Notes: generated by a model from the letters alone, not told the origin. 57,078 bases of DNA from Microcaldota archaeon (GCA_021800515.1 JAJYYU010000002.1:1-57078); one strand, 5' to 3'. Numbered from the stretch's first letter, positions 35,215 through 44,585 are shown. Numbers and translations are program-made.

Positions 35215-36366
35215 CTATATAAAGCTCCTCATTCTACCACCCATTTTTGCTACGCCTCCAAGGAATGTTGCCAATTGGGTTATTGCCGCGTATGCAACAG
35301 CTATAATGAGGACAGGATAAAACAACAACATAAGCCAGAAACCTGCCATTGCATTCTGTGCATCTTTTAATTGCAGAATAAGAGGGCTTGCAGGAGTCAG
35401 TGCATTTGTTATTGATCCTTGGCCTGCTCCAAACTTATTAAGCAATGTAGCTGCAGTATTCATCTCATTCAGCGCATTTGGCGCAGTGAAATAAAAGGCA
35501 ATTGCGAACATAGTTGGCACAATAAGGTAGAAAGTTATTGCAATCGCCATTAACATTCCTCCAAGTGCCCGTGTGGGTATTATTGCCCGGAATATAACGC
35601 CTGGAATTAGGAATACTGGTATTGAGGCAATAGCAAAGAATACAATAAGGTAATATTCTGCCCAGAGGAGCATTATTCCATCAGAAATTATATTCATTAA
35701 AGCCATGCTTGGATCAAGATAAAGAAAAGAAATAGCAAATTTCCCAATTGCTAGGGCAATATTTTCGCCACTGCCTATAGATGCCAAGGTTTTAGCTAGT
35801 ACGCCTTCTAAAACGCTAACAGTTCCGCCTACGGTAAGAGTATATGAAAAATAATACTGAATCTTGAAGTAGATGAAAAAAAGACTAGAATACAGAGATT
35901 GTGCCTGGCTTATTACTTGTGTAATATAATGCAGGGCTGTTGCATAAGGATTTATAGGGCCTACAGTAAGTCCGGGGAGTATCCCAAATACTACGGCACA
36001 TACATATAAGAAAATCGCAACAATAATGCCTGTTGCTGCAGCTTCATATAGTTCAGCTATTCCAAAACTTTTAATTTTGCTGCTTCCTGCCAACGCACCA
36101 CCCATATAAATTACGCCTGCAATTGCAAATGAGATAAGTACGGCAATCCACATTAGTGATGCATATTTTTCGAATACTGCATCAATTTGCGCATTTATAG
36201 GGCAATACCACGGCTCTGTTCCCGCAACAATAGATTGTATTGATGACGGTAGTGTTGAGCAACCAGGCTGAGCTGATGATAAGGGTATAGTAAAAGAGGC
36301 ATGCGCTGCTGCCAATGAAGCTATTGCAATAATAAACATCAAACTGATTTTAAATATTTTTTTCAT
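35215..36366 (-). CDS. Polytopic membrane protein, VirB6/TrbL-like paralogue family (member 6 of 6)
   Basis: The protein has 383 residues: a signal peptide (about 1-24), then about eight membrane segments. It shows the two blocks shared by six proteins of this cluster. Block A is IYMGGALAG followed by KSFGIAELYE (about residues 86-108). Block B is FRAIIPTRALGGMLMAIAI (about 255-275), preceding a LIVP turn. The architecture (signal peptide, external loop, helices, conserved positive/Gly-Gly linker before the last helix pairs) resembles VirB6/TrbL channel proteins of conjugation systems. It is the last gene of the minus-strand run. The relation to VirB6 is inferred from topology and context, not from recognised sequence identity. 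Confidence 0.75.
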   Translation of the reverse strand: MKKIFKISLMFIIAIASLAAAHASFTIPLSSAQPGCSTLPSSIQSIVAGTEPWYCPINAQIDAVFEKYASLMWIAVLISFAIAGVIYMGGALAGSSKIKSFGIAELYEAAATGIIVAIFLYVCAVVFGILPGLTVGPINPYATALHYITQVISQAQSLYSSLFFIYFKIQYYFSYTLTVGGTVSVLEGVLAKTLASIGSGENIALAIGKFAISFLYLDPSMALMNIISDGIMLLWAEYYLIVFFAIASIPVFLIPGVIFRAIIPTRALGGMLMAIAITFYLIVPTMFAIAFYFTAPNALNEMNTAATLLNKFGAGQGSITNALTPASPLILQLKDAQNAMAGFWLMLLFYPVLIIAVAYAAITQLATFLGGVAKMGGRMRSFI

Positions 36367-36411
36367 ATAATCCTTTGCATTATATTCTGATGATACTACA
36401 ATTACTTATTT

Positions 36412-37506
36412 CTATATGACGCCAGCAAGTAAGCTCATGAAATCCATTCTTTCTCCGATTGCGCTTGAAAAATCAATAATAAATGCATCTAATATAATGA
36501 AATTTAAAAATGGAACAAATGTAAGTCCTCCTATTATATAGCCGATGCCCATTGCAAATTGACCACTTATAAATATATTCTGTAACCCTATCAAGTTTGA
36601 ACCTATTGTCAACCAAATTCCGTCCATTGCGGATATTATTTGTAGAATAACTGAAACAGGAGTAACAGTGCCGATCTGGACTGTAAGAAAGCCATAGGTA
36701 AGAGCCGTAAGTAGAGGCAGAATAAGCCCTAATCCAACTCCGAGTGCTATCATTGCTCCACCAAAAGTCCTTGTCACACCGAATATCCTTGATATAAGGC
36801 CTATAGCCATAAATAAAGATAGAAAAAGAAGCGATGAGGATACTATCATCAGTTGCATCTGGTTAAGCACAAGCATGAAGAGTATACTGCTGAAGAAGAT
36901 AGAAATAAATTCTGTATCTGATTTCGGCATAAGGCTTTCCAATCCTGCACTAATCCCAACATTACCTAGCTTTCCTTTTGAAAGAGCACCAAAACCTATA
37001 TTTACTTCTACTCCTGGAGTCAGACTGAGCAGGGTTGAAGACCAGAAAAAGATCTGAAGATATGTTTCGATATCTGAATTAAATGTACTTAAGTCACATG
37101 CTGAAAGCGTAAACAAGTCGCTCACACCTGTACACTGGTTAGGCACAAGATGCATCTGCTGAAAGCTGGGTACTGGATTTGTAAAGAAATATGCGCTAAT
37201 CCAGACAAATATCAGCAATAATATAAACGATAGAATTGCCTCATATATCTGCATTTTTGCCCATGCTTCAACTCGTGTATTAAACATGAACCTACTAAGC
37301 ATATAAATAAATACTGCAACTACCATCACTACGAATACGCCAATAAGCGCAGTACTTTCCCAGTTTACAATGTTTATAGGCTCTGAGGAAGAAGGTGAAA
37401 CTGCGAATGTTATTCCTGTTAAAACCATGGCTAAGATTAAAGCTGAAAAGATAAGAACGCCCTTTCTTATTTTTTGTTTTTTCCTGTTTTGCGCCATGTT
37501 CTTCAT
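36412..37506 (-). CDS. Polytopic membrane protein, VirB6/TrbL-like paralogue family (member 5 of 6)
   Basis: A 364-residue protein. A basic n-region (NRKKQKIRKG) leads a signal-peptide-like helix (about 17-36). Block A reads VFIYMLSRFMF and then EAWAKMQIYEA. Block B reads SRIFGVTRTFGGAMIALGV with a LILP turn following. Around seven membrane helices are visible. A two-Cys external loop (CTGVSDLFTLSAC) may form a disulfide. It begins 45 bases downstream of the previous gene and is followed 45 bases later by the next member, so all are likely in one transcript. Confidence 0.75.
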   Translation of the reverse strand: MKNMAQNRKKQKIRKGVLIFSALILAMVLTGITFAVSPSSSEPINIVNWESTALIGVFVVMVVAVFIYMLSRFMFNTRVEAWAKMQIYEAILSFILLLIFVWISAYFFTNPVPSFQQMHLVPNQCTGVSDLFTLSACDLSTFNSDIETYLQIFFWSSTLLSLTPGVEVNIGFGALSKGKLGNVGISAGLESLMPKSDTEFISIFFSSILFMLVLNQMQLMIVSSSLLFLSLFMAIGLISRIFGVTRTFGGAMIALGVGLGLILPLLTALTYGFLTVQIGTVTPVSVILQIISAMDGIWLTIGSNLIGLQNIFISGQFAMGIGYIIGGLTFVPFLNFIILDAFIIDFSSAIGERMDFMSLLAGVI

Positions 37507-37551
37507 TTTATTATTATTTTATTATTTATTACTATTTTGTTTTTGTCTAGG

Positions 37552-38688
37552 TTATATTACTTTCTTAAGCATGTGCTTTGAACTCAATGATGTGGCTCCA
37601 AGCAGTTTTCCGACTTCTTCCATAAATGTGAAGGAAATTATAAGTGAGAATATTAGGATTATCAGGTTATACAATAAGGGCTCAAGAATGTCTTTTGTGA
37701 GGAATTCAATTGGTGGTACAAGTATACCTCCACTAGTTATTGACACAAAATTAGTTAGGGAATCAGTTACGCTTGTAAATCCACTTGGCTGGAATGCAGA
37801 GGTTATTTGGCTTTGTGCAGTAGCACTTGGATTGTTGCAGAAGTTTGTTGAACTTGATGATGAAGACGCAGAGGAAACAGTAGACGATGATGAGGCACAG
37901 GGTATAGCAAGTGGGCCCATTAATCCAAAGCTAAGCAAAAGAGGAAACATAACAAACATTCCAGCAAACATCCCAAGGAATGCCCCGCCTGCTGCCCGCG
38001 TCCAAGGCAATGCTCTTAATACTATACCTAGATAAAGGAAAATCGGAAAAAAAGCATATATTATTCCAAGTACTAATGATACTCCAAACAGCAGCATAAT
38101 AAGCATCCCACTAATTCCTATCACCATGTTTATTGGTGTAGAAATAATATTAAATCCTGAGAAAGGAGATACTGAAATCCCCATATATATAGGGTAAACA
38201 GATAAGTTTATGCTTGAAATAGTCTTTAAAATCAGCTGAGAAACAGAAAGTTCAAGCATGGGCAGCATAAGACCTAAAGAAGAGGAAGTCATGCTTATGC
38301 AGTCTGTTGTAAATAGATTTGTTACCGGTGACGAGCCCCCTTTTGCAGATCCAAACATGGAAAGGGATTGAATAAAAATAAAAGCAATAATGCCTGTTAT
38401 CAGGATTTCGCCAATTTCTGATTTTGTGAAAACTATTAATTTTTGGATTCCAAATGCACTGCCTATAGCATATGTAATTCCAAGCACAGCTATCATTGTA
38501 GATATTATAAGAATTACTGTATTGAGCAGTGCAGTATTGTTTGTCGGCGAAAAGGTAAACATCAAATTGCTTGGATTTATGACCTGGCTGCAGAACTGCG
38601 TAATTGTTTCGGCATGGGCGCTTGTCAAAAGCAGCGCAAGCACGGCAATGATTGCCAGGAGCTTTTTATTTAGTATCTTTTCAATCAT
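37552..38688 (-). CDS. Polytopic membrane protein, VirB6/TrbL-like paralogue family (member 4 of 6)
   Basis: The protein has about 378 residues from ATG 38688 (a TTG one codon earlier is the other choice). It has a clean signal peptide (LLAIIAVLALLLTSAHA). Block A reads GITYAIGSAFG, then FTKSEIGE. Block B reads LRALPWTRAAGGAFLGMFAG with an MFP turn. A Ser-rich loop of about 18 residues (STVSSASSSSSSTNF) sits outside the membrane. About eight helices are predicted. The protein belongs to the same run of same-strand genes and looks like a distant paralogue of its neighbours. Confidence 0.75.
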   Translation of the reverse strand: MIEKILNKKLLAIIAVLALLLTSAHAETITQFCSQVINPSNLMFTFSPTNNTALLNTVILIISTMIAVLGITYAIGSAFGIQKLIVFTKSEIGEILITGIIAFIFIQSLSMFGSAKGGSSPVTNLFTTDCISMTSSSLGLMLPMLELSVSQLILKTISSINLSVYPIYMGISVSPFSGFNIISTPINMVIGISGMLIMLLFGVSLVLGIIYAFFPIFLYLGIVLRALPWTRAAGGAFLGMFAGMFVMFPLLLSFGLMGPLAIPCASSSSTVSSASSSSSSTNFCNNPSATAQSQITSAFQPSGFTSVTDSLTNFVSITSGGILVPPIEFLTKDILEPLLYNLIILIFSLIISFTFMEEVGKLLGATSLSSKHMLKKVI

Positions 38689-38749
38689 CAAACCATTTAT
38701 TGTTGTTTATTGATTTATTGTTTATTGCATTTAATATTCTATATACTGT

Positions 38750-40312
38750 TTATATTAGTTTAGACAATCCTGCAAGATCAGTATCACCGCCGAATAATCC
38801 TGAAAGCCCTATTATAGAGGATAAAACAATGAAAATATTTATTATCGGAAGGAAAAATGATGTAATGCCTATTATTCCATAGCTCTCCATTAACTTATTG
38901 AAAACGCGCAGAAGGTCATTCGGCTTGCAATTAGGGTCTATCGCGATGCTTGGCGGATTTCCTATGATTCCTTCTACATTTGAGGCTGCAGCCTCAAAGA
39001 GCGATACACCAGGTACAAGCATCTCAATAGTATCAAGGCTTTCCCCAAGGACCAGATTATTATCAGTTGGCCAACACCAGTAATAATATGCAATTTTGTT
39101 TATCTCAGGCTCAACAAAAAAGTTAAGATTATACGGATCCTGTACAGCATTATTAGGGGAATATTGCACATTGGTTGTACCTGAAGGGTAACCAGGGATA
39201 AATGTTATTTCATTTGATGCGATTGTATTGAAACCATAATCATATCCTATGCAGCCCTGCCCACTGCCAGAGCTACACGTGCCTGATGAAGACGATATAA
39301 GCCCACTTATTCCATTGCCAAGACCAAGGTACTCAAGGCTGAATATTGCAGGAAATATAAGTATCATCCCCAATCCTACGGCTATTAACAGGCCTCCTAT
39401 CTTCCTAGTGAATAATGTTGACCTGAGTACAAGCCCGCCAAAGATAAGCCAAGGCCATACATAAAGGGAGATTATGAGAATAAGGAACTGCGCAATAAAA
39501 GAGTTGGCAGACATAGTAAGAAGAGATCCTAGCGTGCCTAGCTCACTGTATATTATGTTGTAACCTGCATATGGCGCAAATGTAATGCGGGTGTAGAATA
39601 TAGGTAAATTAACCCAAGCACCTATTCCTCCTTCCCCTCCGGCAAAGAATGCAGCTGCAGAGCAACCGATGCTTGCTGAGATAACATCAACTTCCATTTC
39701 AATAGAATATGTAAGCCCTGGCTCGCACCATGCAACCGTAGGCTTGAAGTTTGAAAGGAAGCCGACATAAGAGTCAAGAATGAAGAAGCTATTTAAATTA
39801 TGGAAGGTCTGGTTTGTGATATTGGCAAGTATAACACCGGAAGCCACTAAAGGATAGTCAATTTTTCGAGTGGGCGAATCAAGGGATGTCATTGAACAAA
39901 GCCCTGGAAATTGGGGATCTGAGGATTTTAGGAAAGAATATGAACCTGAAAAAATAGAGAGAGAGGAATGGGAATTTAAGTAATTGCACAGCGTATCTAC
40001 TGTGCCTGGGCTCATAGGCGCTGTTGCAGAGGATGCTGTTTTAGAACTATAGAGAAAGTGGGAAGAAGTTAGAGCAGAATCAAATGCTGATGCGAAAACA
40101 AGCAGGGATCCTATTATTATTGCAGCTAGGATTGCAGTCCCCACAGCCTGGTATGCCTCTGATTTTGCACCCTCAACGACCTTTGAATTGTTGAGTGCAT
40201 ATCCGACCATGTACCATACGCCGACAATTGCGAAATCAAGCGCAAGGGCTAATATGACAAGGGGTATAAGGCTTGTCTCTGTTGTTGTAAAGCTTGTCAA
40301 AAACAAAAACAT
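38750..40312 (-). CDS. Polytopic membrane protein, VirB6/TrbL-like paralogue family (member 3 of 6)
   Basis: A 520-residue protein, the largest in the set. It lacks an N-terminal signal peptide and starts directly with a membrane helix. Block A reads GVWYMVGYALN, then KSEAYQAVGT. Block B reads LRSTLFTRKIGGLLIAVGL with a LIFP turn. Two large external loops, one of about 150 residues between helix 2 and the next helices and another Ser/Gly/Cys-rich one after block B, hold several Cys that could pair outside. An AT-rich A/G-only leader precedes it on the minus strand (about 40370-40440). Function inferred from the cluster. Confidence 0.75.
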   Translation of the reverse strand: MFLFLTSFTTTETSLIPLVILALALDFAIVGVWYMVGYALNNSKVVEGAKSEAYQAVGTAILAAIIIGSLLVFASAFDSALTSSHFLYSSKTASSATAPMSPGTVDTLCNYLNSHSSLSIFSGSYSFLKSSDPQFPGLCSMTSLDSPTRKIDYPLVASGVILANITNQTFHNLNSFFILDSYVGFLSNFKPTVAWCEPGLTYSIEMEVDVISASIGCSAAAFFAGGEGGIGAWVNLPIFYTRITFAPYAGYNIIYSELGTLGSLLTMSANSFIAQFLILIISLYVWPWLIFGGLVLRSTLFTRKIGGLLIAVGLGMILIFPAIFSLEYLGLGNGISGLISSSSGTCSSGSGQGCIGYDYGFNTIASNEITFIPGYPSGTTNVQYSPNNAVQDPYNLNFFVEPEINKIAYYYWCWPTDNNLVLGESLDTIEMLVPGVSLFEAAASNVEGIIGNPPSIAIDPNCKPNDLLRVFNKLMESYGIIGITSFFLPIINIFIVLSSIIGLSGLFGGDTDLAGLSKLI

Positions 40313-40449
40313 TCAATCATTTAAACTTATTTTATTTGTATGCAGCAGCGCTTTTTATTTTACAATTTAACTTTTACTTCTTTTATTTTTATTTCTTTTT
40401 CTATCTTTTATTTTTTTAATTAATATTTTTATTGCACTTTATTAAATTA

Positions 40450-41799
40450 TCATGTGAGGTTTGAATTAAGGGCTCTTGCAAGGCCCATTGCAAATCCCAG
40501 GGTTATTGCAAAGTCTATTGCTATCATAAATACAACTGTAAACTCAAACTGGGCAATTTCATTCACCATCGTAAGCAGGTCCTGCATTAAAATATTTGGG
40601 TCTATGCTTGCCCAGATCATATTGCCAGTAAGCGCTGATGTATAGATATTAAATAAAGATGGAACATTTAATCCAAACCATGAAGATGGTGTGGGATTTG
40701 ATGAAAAAAGCCCTGTTTCCTGTACTGAAGAAAGAAGATACGTAGAATGTATATATGTGTAAGAAGGATTGCTTGAGCTGAAAATCCAGTTTATTGCCCA
40801 TGCATTGAACACTATCGTCAATGGAAGAACTAGATAAAATGCTATTGCAATTGCAAGTATACTGTTTGCTGCATTCTTGAGCCCTACGCTTTTGGCAGAA
40901 CCCATGCCTGCGCCGAACCCGGAAAATGCAATAACTCTCATTATAAGTGCAACAGGAAGTACAACAGTAAATGCGATTGCCTGTATTACTGGCAGCAGAA
41001 GCCATAATATGTATAACATTCCTATGCCAGTTATCACAAATGGGGCGAAAAAGGTAAGCAGCATATCACTTATTATCGCGTATGAAGCACCTAAATCATA
41101 ACCTGATGTAAATGATACGCCTATTGAGATGCCGTTTGAAAAGCTAACAAGGCTGCTTAAACCTGTAAGTATCTTCTCAAGTATGCTTGACAAACCAGTA
41201 GCACTTGAAAGAACAGTAAATAGTAATGATCCGATATTCTTGAAAATCATGCTGTCAATGTTAAATGCTATTGCCTCTGTATAAATCTGCTGTAAAAGTT
41301 TTATGCCGACATTATTTGCAAGGTTTCCAACATAATACTCGCTGAACTGGAATGGACTTCCGGATGGCAGAGGACTTGAGCTAGTGCTCAGAGAGCTCGC
41401 AATTGAGCTTGTTATAGAACATGCAGTATTTGTAAATGTGAGCAGTATTACGAGGATTGCAGCACCTATAATTATCTGCATTATCTCAACTTTTGCAGCC
41501 TGAGAAAACTTCTGGCTCTCCTTTGTTGATAGAAATCTTGAAAACATGAACACGATCGCGACAACAAGAAGACTTATAATCAGTACTATCACATTTATTG
41601 AAACCCAATTGTTGTAATCAGTATACCCGCTGCCTCCAAATAGGCTGCAAGAGTTATATGATGGTCCTGTATTAGTGGGAATCGGATTTGAATTTGGAAT
41701 TGCTTGGGAAAATGATACCACTGCAAAAAATGAGACTGCCAGCACTGCGATTAATATTGCATAAATCTTTCTATTGCTGCCTGATTTTATTGAACCCAT
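40450..41799 (-). CDS. Polytopic membrane protein, VirB6/TrbL-like paralogue family (member 2 of 6)
   Basis: The protein has about 449 residues from ATG 41799, preferred to the TTG at 41817. A signal peptide (about 8-30, ending VVSFSQA) is followed by an external loop with one Cys. Block A reads VAIVFMFSRFLS, then FSQAAKVEIMQ. Block B is more divergent (IMRVIAFSGFGAGMGSAK) but is followed by the same hydrophobic LVLP turn. About nine helices and a long Ser-rich outer loop are seen. It is in the middle of the minus-strand run; context suggests a membrane-channel role. Confidence 0.73.
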   Translation of the reverse strand: MGSIKSGSNRKIYAILIAVLAVSFFAVVSFSQAIPNSNPIPTNTGPSYNSCSLFGGSGYTDYNNWVSINVIVLIISLLVVAIVFMFSRFLSTKESQKFSQAAKVEIMQIIIGAAILVILLTFTNTACSITSSIASSLSTSSSPLPSGSPFQFSEYYVGNLANNVGIKLLQQIYTEAIAFNIDSMIFKNIGSLLFTVLSSATGLSSILEKILTGLSSLVSFSNGISIGVSFTSGYDLGASYAIISDMLLTFFAPFVITGIGMLYILWLLLPVIQAIAFTVVLPVALIMRVIAFSGFGAGMGSAKSVGLKNAANSILAIAIAFYLVLPLTIVFNAWAINWIFSSSNPSYTYIHSTYLLSSVQETGLFSSNPTPSSWFGLNVPSLFNIYTSALTGNMIWASIDPNILMQDLLTMVNEIAQFEFTVVFMIAIDFAITLGFAMGLARALNSNLT

Positions 41800-41855
41800 A
41801 ATCTCATTTTCAAACAATTATAAATTAATATTGCATAAACATTAAGATAAAATTT

Positions 41856-43181
41856 TTAAATCAATGATAATTTTCCAATGCCTAATGCCATTTTCCTGCC
41901 TCCGAGCATTGTAGAAATCTGCTGGCCTATGACAATTGTTATTATCAAATCTATTATAAGCAAGATGAATTGGATTATCAATGGAAGAATCCACCCAAGT
42001 ATTGCATTGTATACAGTGAATATCCCTGTCATCGGTCCAAATAGACCTATTACAAGGCCATTTGCAAAATTTACAGTGTCAGGATTGACTAAAGCACATA
42101 ATGGGGTTAAAAAAGTAACCATGCTTTGAAGCAATGTACATTCTAAAGGCCCAGCAGAAATAGCCACTGAAGAAGGCACAGCAGGAGGATTAAGTATGCC
42201 TGTCATAAAGTTCTGTACAGGCAGGTTAACTGCAAGCAGCAATGTAGGAAAAACTAGAGAGATTGCAATTGCAAATGCAATTAGCATGCCGCCAATAGGC
42301 CTTAGGAAAGGCATTGACCTGAATATTATGCCGATTGGTAGAAGCACAGAAAGGCTTGTTACAAGTAGTGGAATCATAACGTCATTAAGGAACTGGAAAA
42401 GCACTAGCAGAGGTACAGTTATAAAATCAAATGCCTGGTTGACAAAAGAGTACGACTGACCAGAGATAAGCACATTTGAAAAGAACACATTTTCCTGTAC
42501 TCCTGTTGCTAGTGCCCCTGCAACAGCTCCTGGAATTGGCAAAATAGGAATTGGGATATTAAGGTATATAACAAAAGATTTTATAAAGTCAAGCCCGACA
42601 GCGACTCCAAGGATTCCATAATATGCTGGATATGCGACAGCATTGAGCTCAGGAGAGATATAATTATTCTGCACGTTTGAGTAAAGCGTGCTTAGGGTTG
42701 AGCTTAAGCCATTGCTGCCTGAAGGCGTGGATGGCAATGCGCCACTTCCAGTGAGTGCATTTGCAACTCCTCCTATTTCGACAAGCAGAGAGTAGATTAT
42801 AACAATAAGCAATACGCTTTTTGCAGTTTCCCAAAGTTCGCCTTTGTACCAGCCCTTGAATTCGTCAATTTTTATTACTTCCCCAATCATATATGAAACA
42901 GCGACCATAAGAAATGAGATGATAAGCGCAAGCACGGCAATTGAAGCAGATTTTTCAATGCAATTGCCTACAGATGTTTTCGTCCCGGTTACGATACAGT
43001 ATGCGTTAGTTAGCTTATTATTTACTGCTGCAGGTGTTGTCGTTGATGACGGTGTACAACTGAAACTGATGGTGCATGAAGGAGTCGAAGCTGCAGGTTT
43101 CGCATTAAGAAAGAAAACCATGCCGAGTACGAATAGCAAAAAAAATAGGATTATTCTCCTGCCAAACTCTGTTCTATTCAT
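41856..43181 (-). CDS. Polytopic membrane protein, VirB6/TrbL-like paralogue family (member 1 of 6)
   Basis: A 441-residue protein with a signal peptide (about 9-30, ending LNAKPAAS). Its outer loop has several Cys, including SCTISFSC, CIV and GNCIE. Block A reads VAVSYMIGEVI followed by FKGWYKGELWET. Block B reads FRSMPFLRPIGGMLIAFAIA, then a LVFP turn. About eight helices are visible. It follows the 248-residue membrane protein and pilin genes in the same direction. The conserved block B linker with Arg and Gly-Gly is the best hallmark of the family. Confidence 0.75.
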   Translation of the reverse strand: MNRTEFGRRIILFFLLFVLGMVFFLNAKPAASTPSCTISFSCTPSSTTTPAAVNNKLTNAYCIVTGTKTSVGNCIEKSASIAVLALIISFLMVAVSYMIGEVIKIDEFKGWYKGELWETAKSVLLIVIIYSLLVEIGGVANALTGSGALPSTPSGSNGLSSTLSTLYSNVQNNYISPELNAVAYPAYYGILGVAVGLDFIKSFVIYLNIPIPILPIPGAVAGALATGVQENVFFSNVLISGQSYSFVNQAFDFITVPLLVLFQFLNDVMIPLLVTSLSVLLPIGIIFRSMPFLRPIGGMLIAFAIAISLVFPTLLLAVNLPVQNFMTGILNPPAVPSSVAISAGPLECTLLQSMVTFLTPLCALVNPDTVNFANGLVIGLFGPMTGIFTVYNAILGWILPLIIQFILLIIDLIITIVIGQQISTMLGGRKMALGIGKLSLI

Positions 43182-43328
43182 ATTTACTTTTTTCGTATAA
43201 ACCTTTAATATCCTTTCTTTTATTTTACATTTTGCCTTAGCTTTATTTAATTATTTTATGGTATAAAAGAAAGACAAAAGTTTAGGATGCAAAAATATAG
43301 CAGTATTTGATATATCCTTGTTAAATTA

Positions 43329-44075
43329 TTATCTCAGCAGTGCAAACCTGTGCATATAAGATTCTGCTTGCAGGATTACAATAAAAGGCAGTATGAAGAT
43401 GGAATTAAATACAAGCATCAAATATATTGAGAAAAATGGGGAGACAGCAAGAGAATTCCCAATCAGAATGAAAATAAAATCAAAGAATGTAATCAATGCC
43501 ACTGCAATTACTATCCAAATCAAGAAATAAATAGGTTTCTTTACAATGAAAGCAATGCTCCTTTTAAATGCAGGAATCAATTTTGCATCATCATTTATTA
43601 TTGAAGATGGTGCATAAAAAAATAGAGGGGTAAGTAGAAGAAAAATAATTGAGGATATAAGACCAGCATTGCTTGCAGTATAAAATGCTAATGCAATAGA
43701 AATAATCAAAATCAATACTGCAAATATTAATAATATAAGGAAAACCTTTGACGTATATTTTTCCAGTCCAAGCAGCACCTCCTGTCGTATCTTGGAATAA
43801 GTTCTCTTGTGTTTTATTATTATATTTATTGATACTATTGCAAAACTTAAGAAAAGCATTGAAAAAAATACAGATAGTATTATAATAAATATATTAAATG
43901 CAGTAAGACTTGCTAGGTTTGTTACTCTTAAAAAAATACCCCCTGCATCATTGAATATCACAAAACTTGCAAAAAATGGGATAAAAAGAGCAATAAAAAA
44001 AGAAAGAGAAGAAAACAAAATAAGAACAATGTGCTTAAAATAGGTTTCTATACTATTTAAGACAACATTGCTCAT
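43329..44075 (-). CDS. Six-helix membrane protein of the pilus-like cluster, unknown
   Basis: The protein has 248 residues with about six helices and no signal peptide. The fold pattern (helix pairs, a basic cytosolic loop KHKRTYSKIRQEVLLGLEKY, then a polar segment IINDDAKLIPAFKRSIAFI) recalls archaeal DUF7847/glycerophosphodiester phosphodiesterase-type membrane domains. It does not carry the block A or B motifs of the six paralogues next to it. It starts 32 bases after the pilin stop and is probably co-expressed. Its function in the cluster is not clear. Confidence 0.72.
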   Translation of the reverse strand: MSNVVLNSIETYFKHIVLILFSSLSFFIALFIPFFASFVIFNDAGGIFLRVTNLASLTAFNIFIIILSVFFSMLFLSFAIVSINIIIKHKRTYSKIRQEVLLGLEKYTSKVFLILLIFAVLILIISIALAFYTASNAGLISSIIFLLLTPLFFYAPSSIINDDAKLIPAFKRSIAFIVKKPIYFLIWIVIAVALITFFDFIFILIGNSLAVSPFFSIYLMLVFNSIFILPFIVILQAESYMHRFALLR

Positions 44076-44107
44076 TGAATCCTTTACTTATTTAATAACT
44101 TAAAAAT

Positions 44108-44551
44108 TTATATAGGCGTTCCATTGCAAGTCTGGGTGGTTTGTATGCCTGAACTTGTATTGCCTACTATCATTTTTATGATATCCGGACCGAGTATTAC
44201 TAATATAATACCGACAACGCCACCAAGCAGCATACCATATGCATAACCTTCAAGCTGACCTTTTAAATTGCCTGGTAGTATACGTGAAGCAGCATATAAT
44301 GATCCTCCTCCGACCATAAGCACTATTGCAAGAACGAATACAACATCCATTATTGTGCTATAAACATTACATAAAACATTGTTAATCGCAGCTGATCCTT
44401 GCGATGATCCGCCAGTTCCAGGTATCGCCGTCGTTATCTGTGCAAACATCAAGCTAGTTAAACTTAAAACTACTGAAGCTATTATAACCAGTAGTTTAAA
44501 ATTCATTTTTTTGCTTATATCCCATAATCTAAAATATAGATTTTGATTCAT
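44108..44551 (-). CDS. VirB2/TrbC-like pilin
   Basis: The protein has 147 residues from ATG 44551. An internal ATG at 44506 gives a cleaner signal peptide, NFKLLVIIASVVLSLTSLMFA. The mature part is short (about 100-110 residues) with two hydrophobic helices: about 64-85 with VFVLAIVLMVGGGSLYAASR, and about 101-120 with MLLGGVVGIILVILGPDII. A polar loop PGNLKGQLEGYA separates them, and a single Cys sits before helix 1. This matches VirB2/TrbC conjugative pilins, including those now recognised in archaeal Ced/Ted DNA-import systems. It is the first gene of an eight-gene minus-strand cluster of membrane proteins and so would be the pilus subunit. The assignment comes from pattern, not a search. 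Confidence 0.78.
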   Translation of the reverse strand: MNQNLYFRLWDISKKMNFKLLVIIASVVLSLTSLMFAQITTAIPGTGGSSQGSAAINNVLCNVYSTIMDVVFVLAIVLMVGGGSLYAASRILPGNLKGQLEGYAYGMLLGGVVGIILVILGPDIIKMIVGNTSSGIQTTQTCNGTPI

Positions 44552-44585
44552 TTTCCCACTTCATATTTAAATAAATATTTACTAA

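Noticed and set aside
37370-38035. Long open frame (221 codons) opposite two membrane-protein genes of the pilus-like cluster
   Set aside because: It is antisense to two genes with clear helix patterns and shared motifs. Its translation is low-complexity and has no ribosome site, typical of shadow frames in AT-rich hydrophobic genes.
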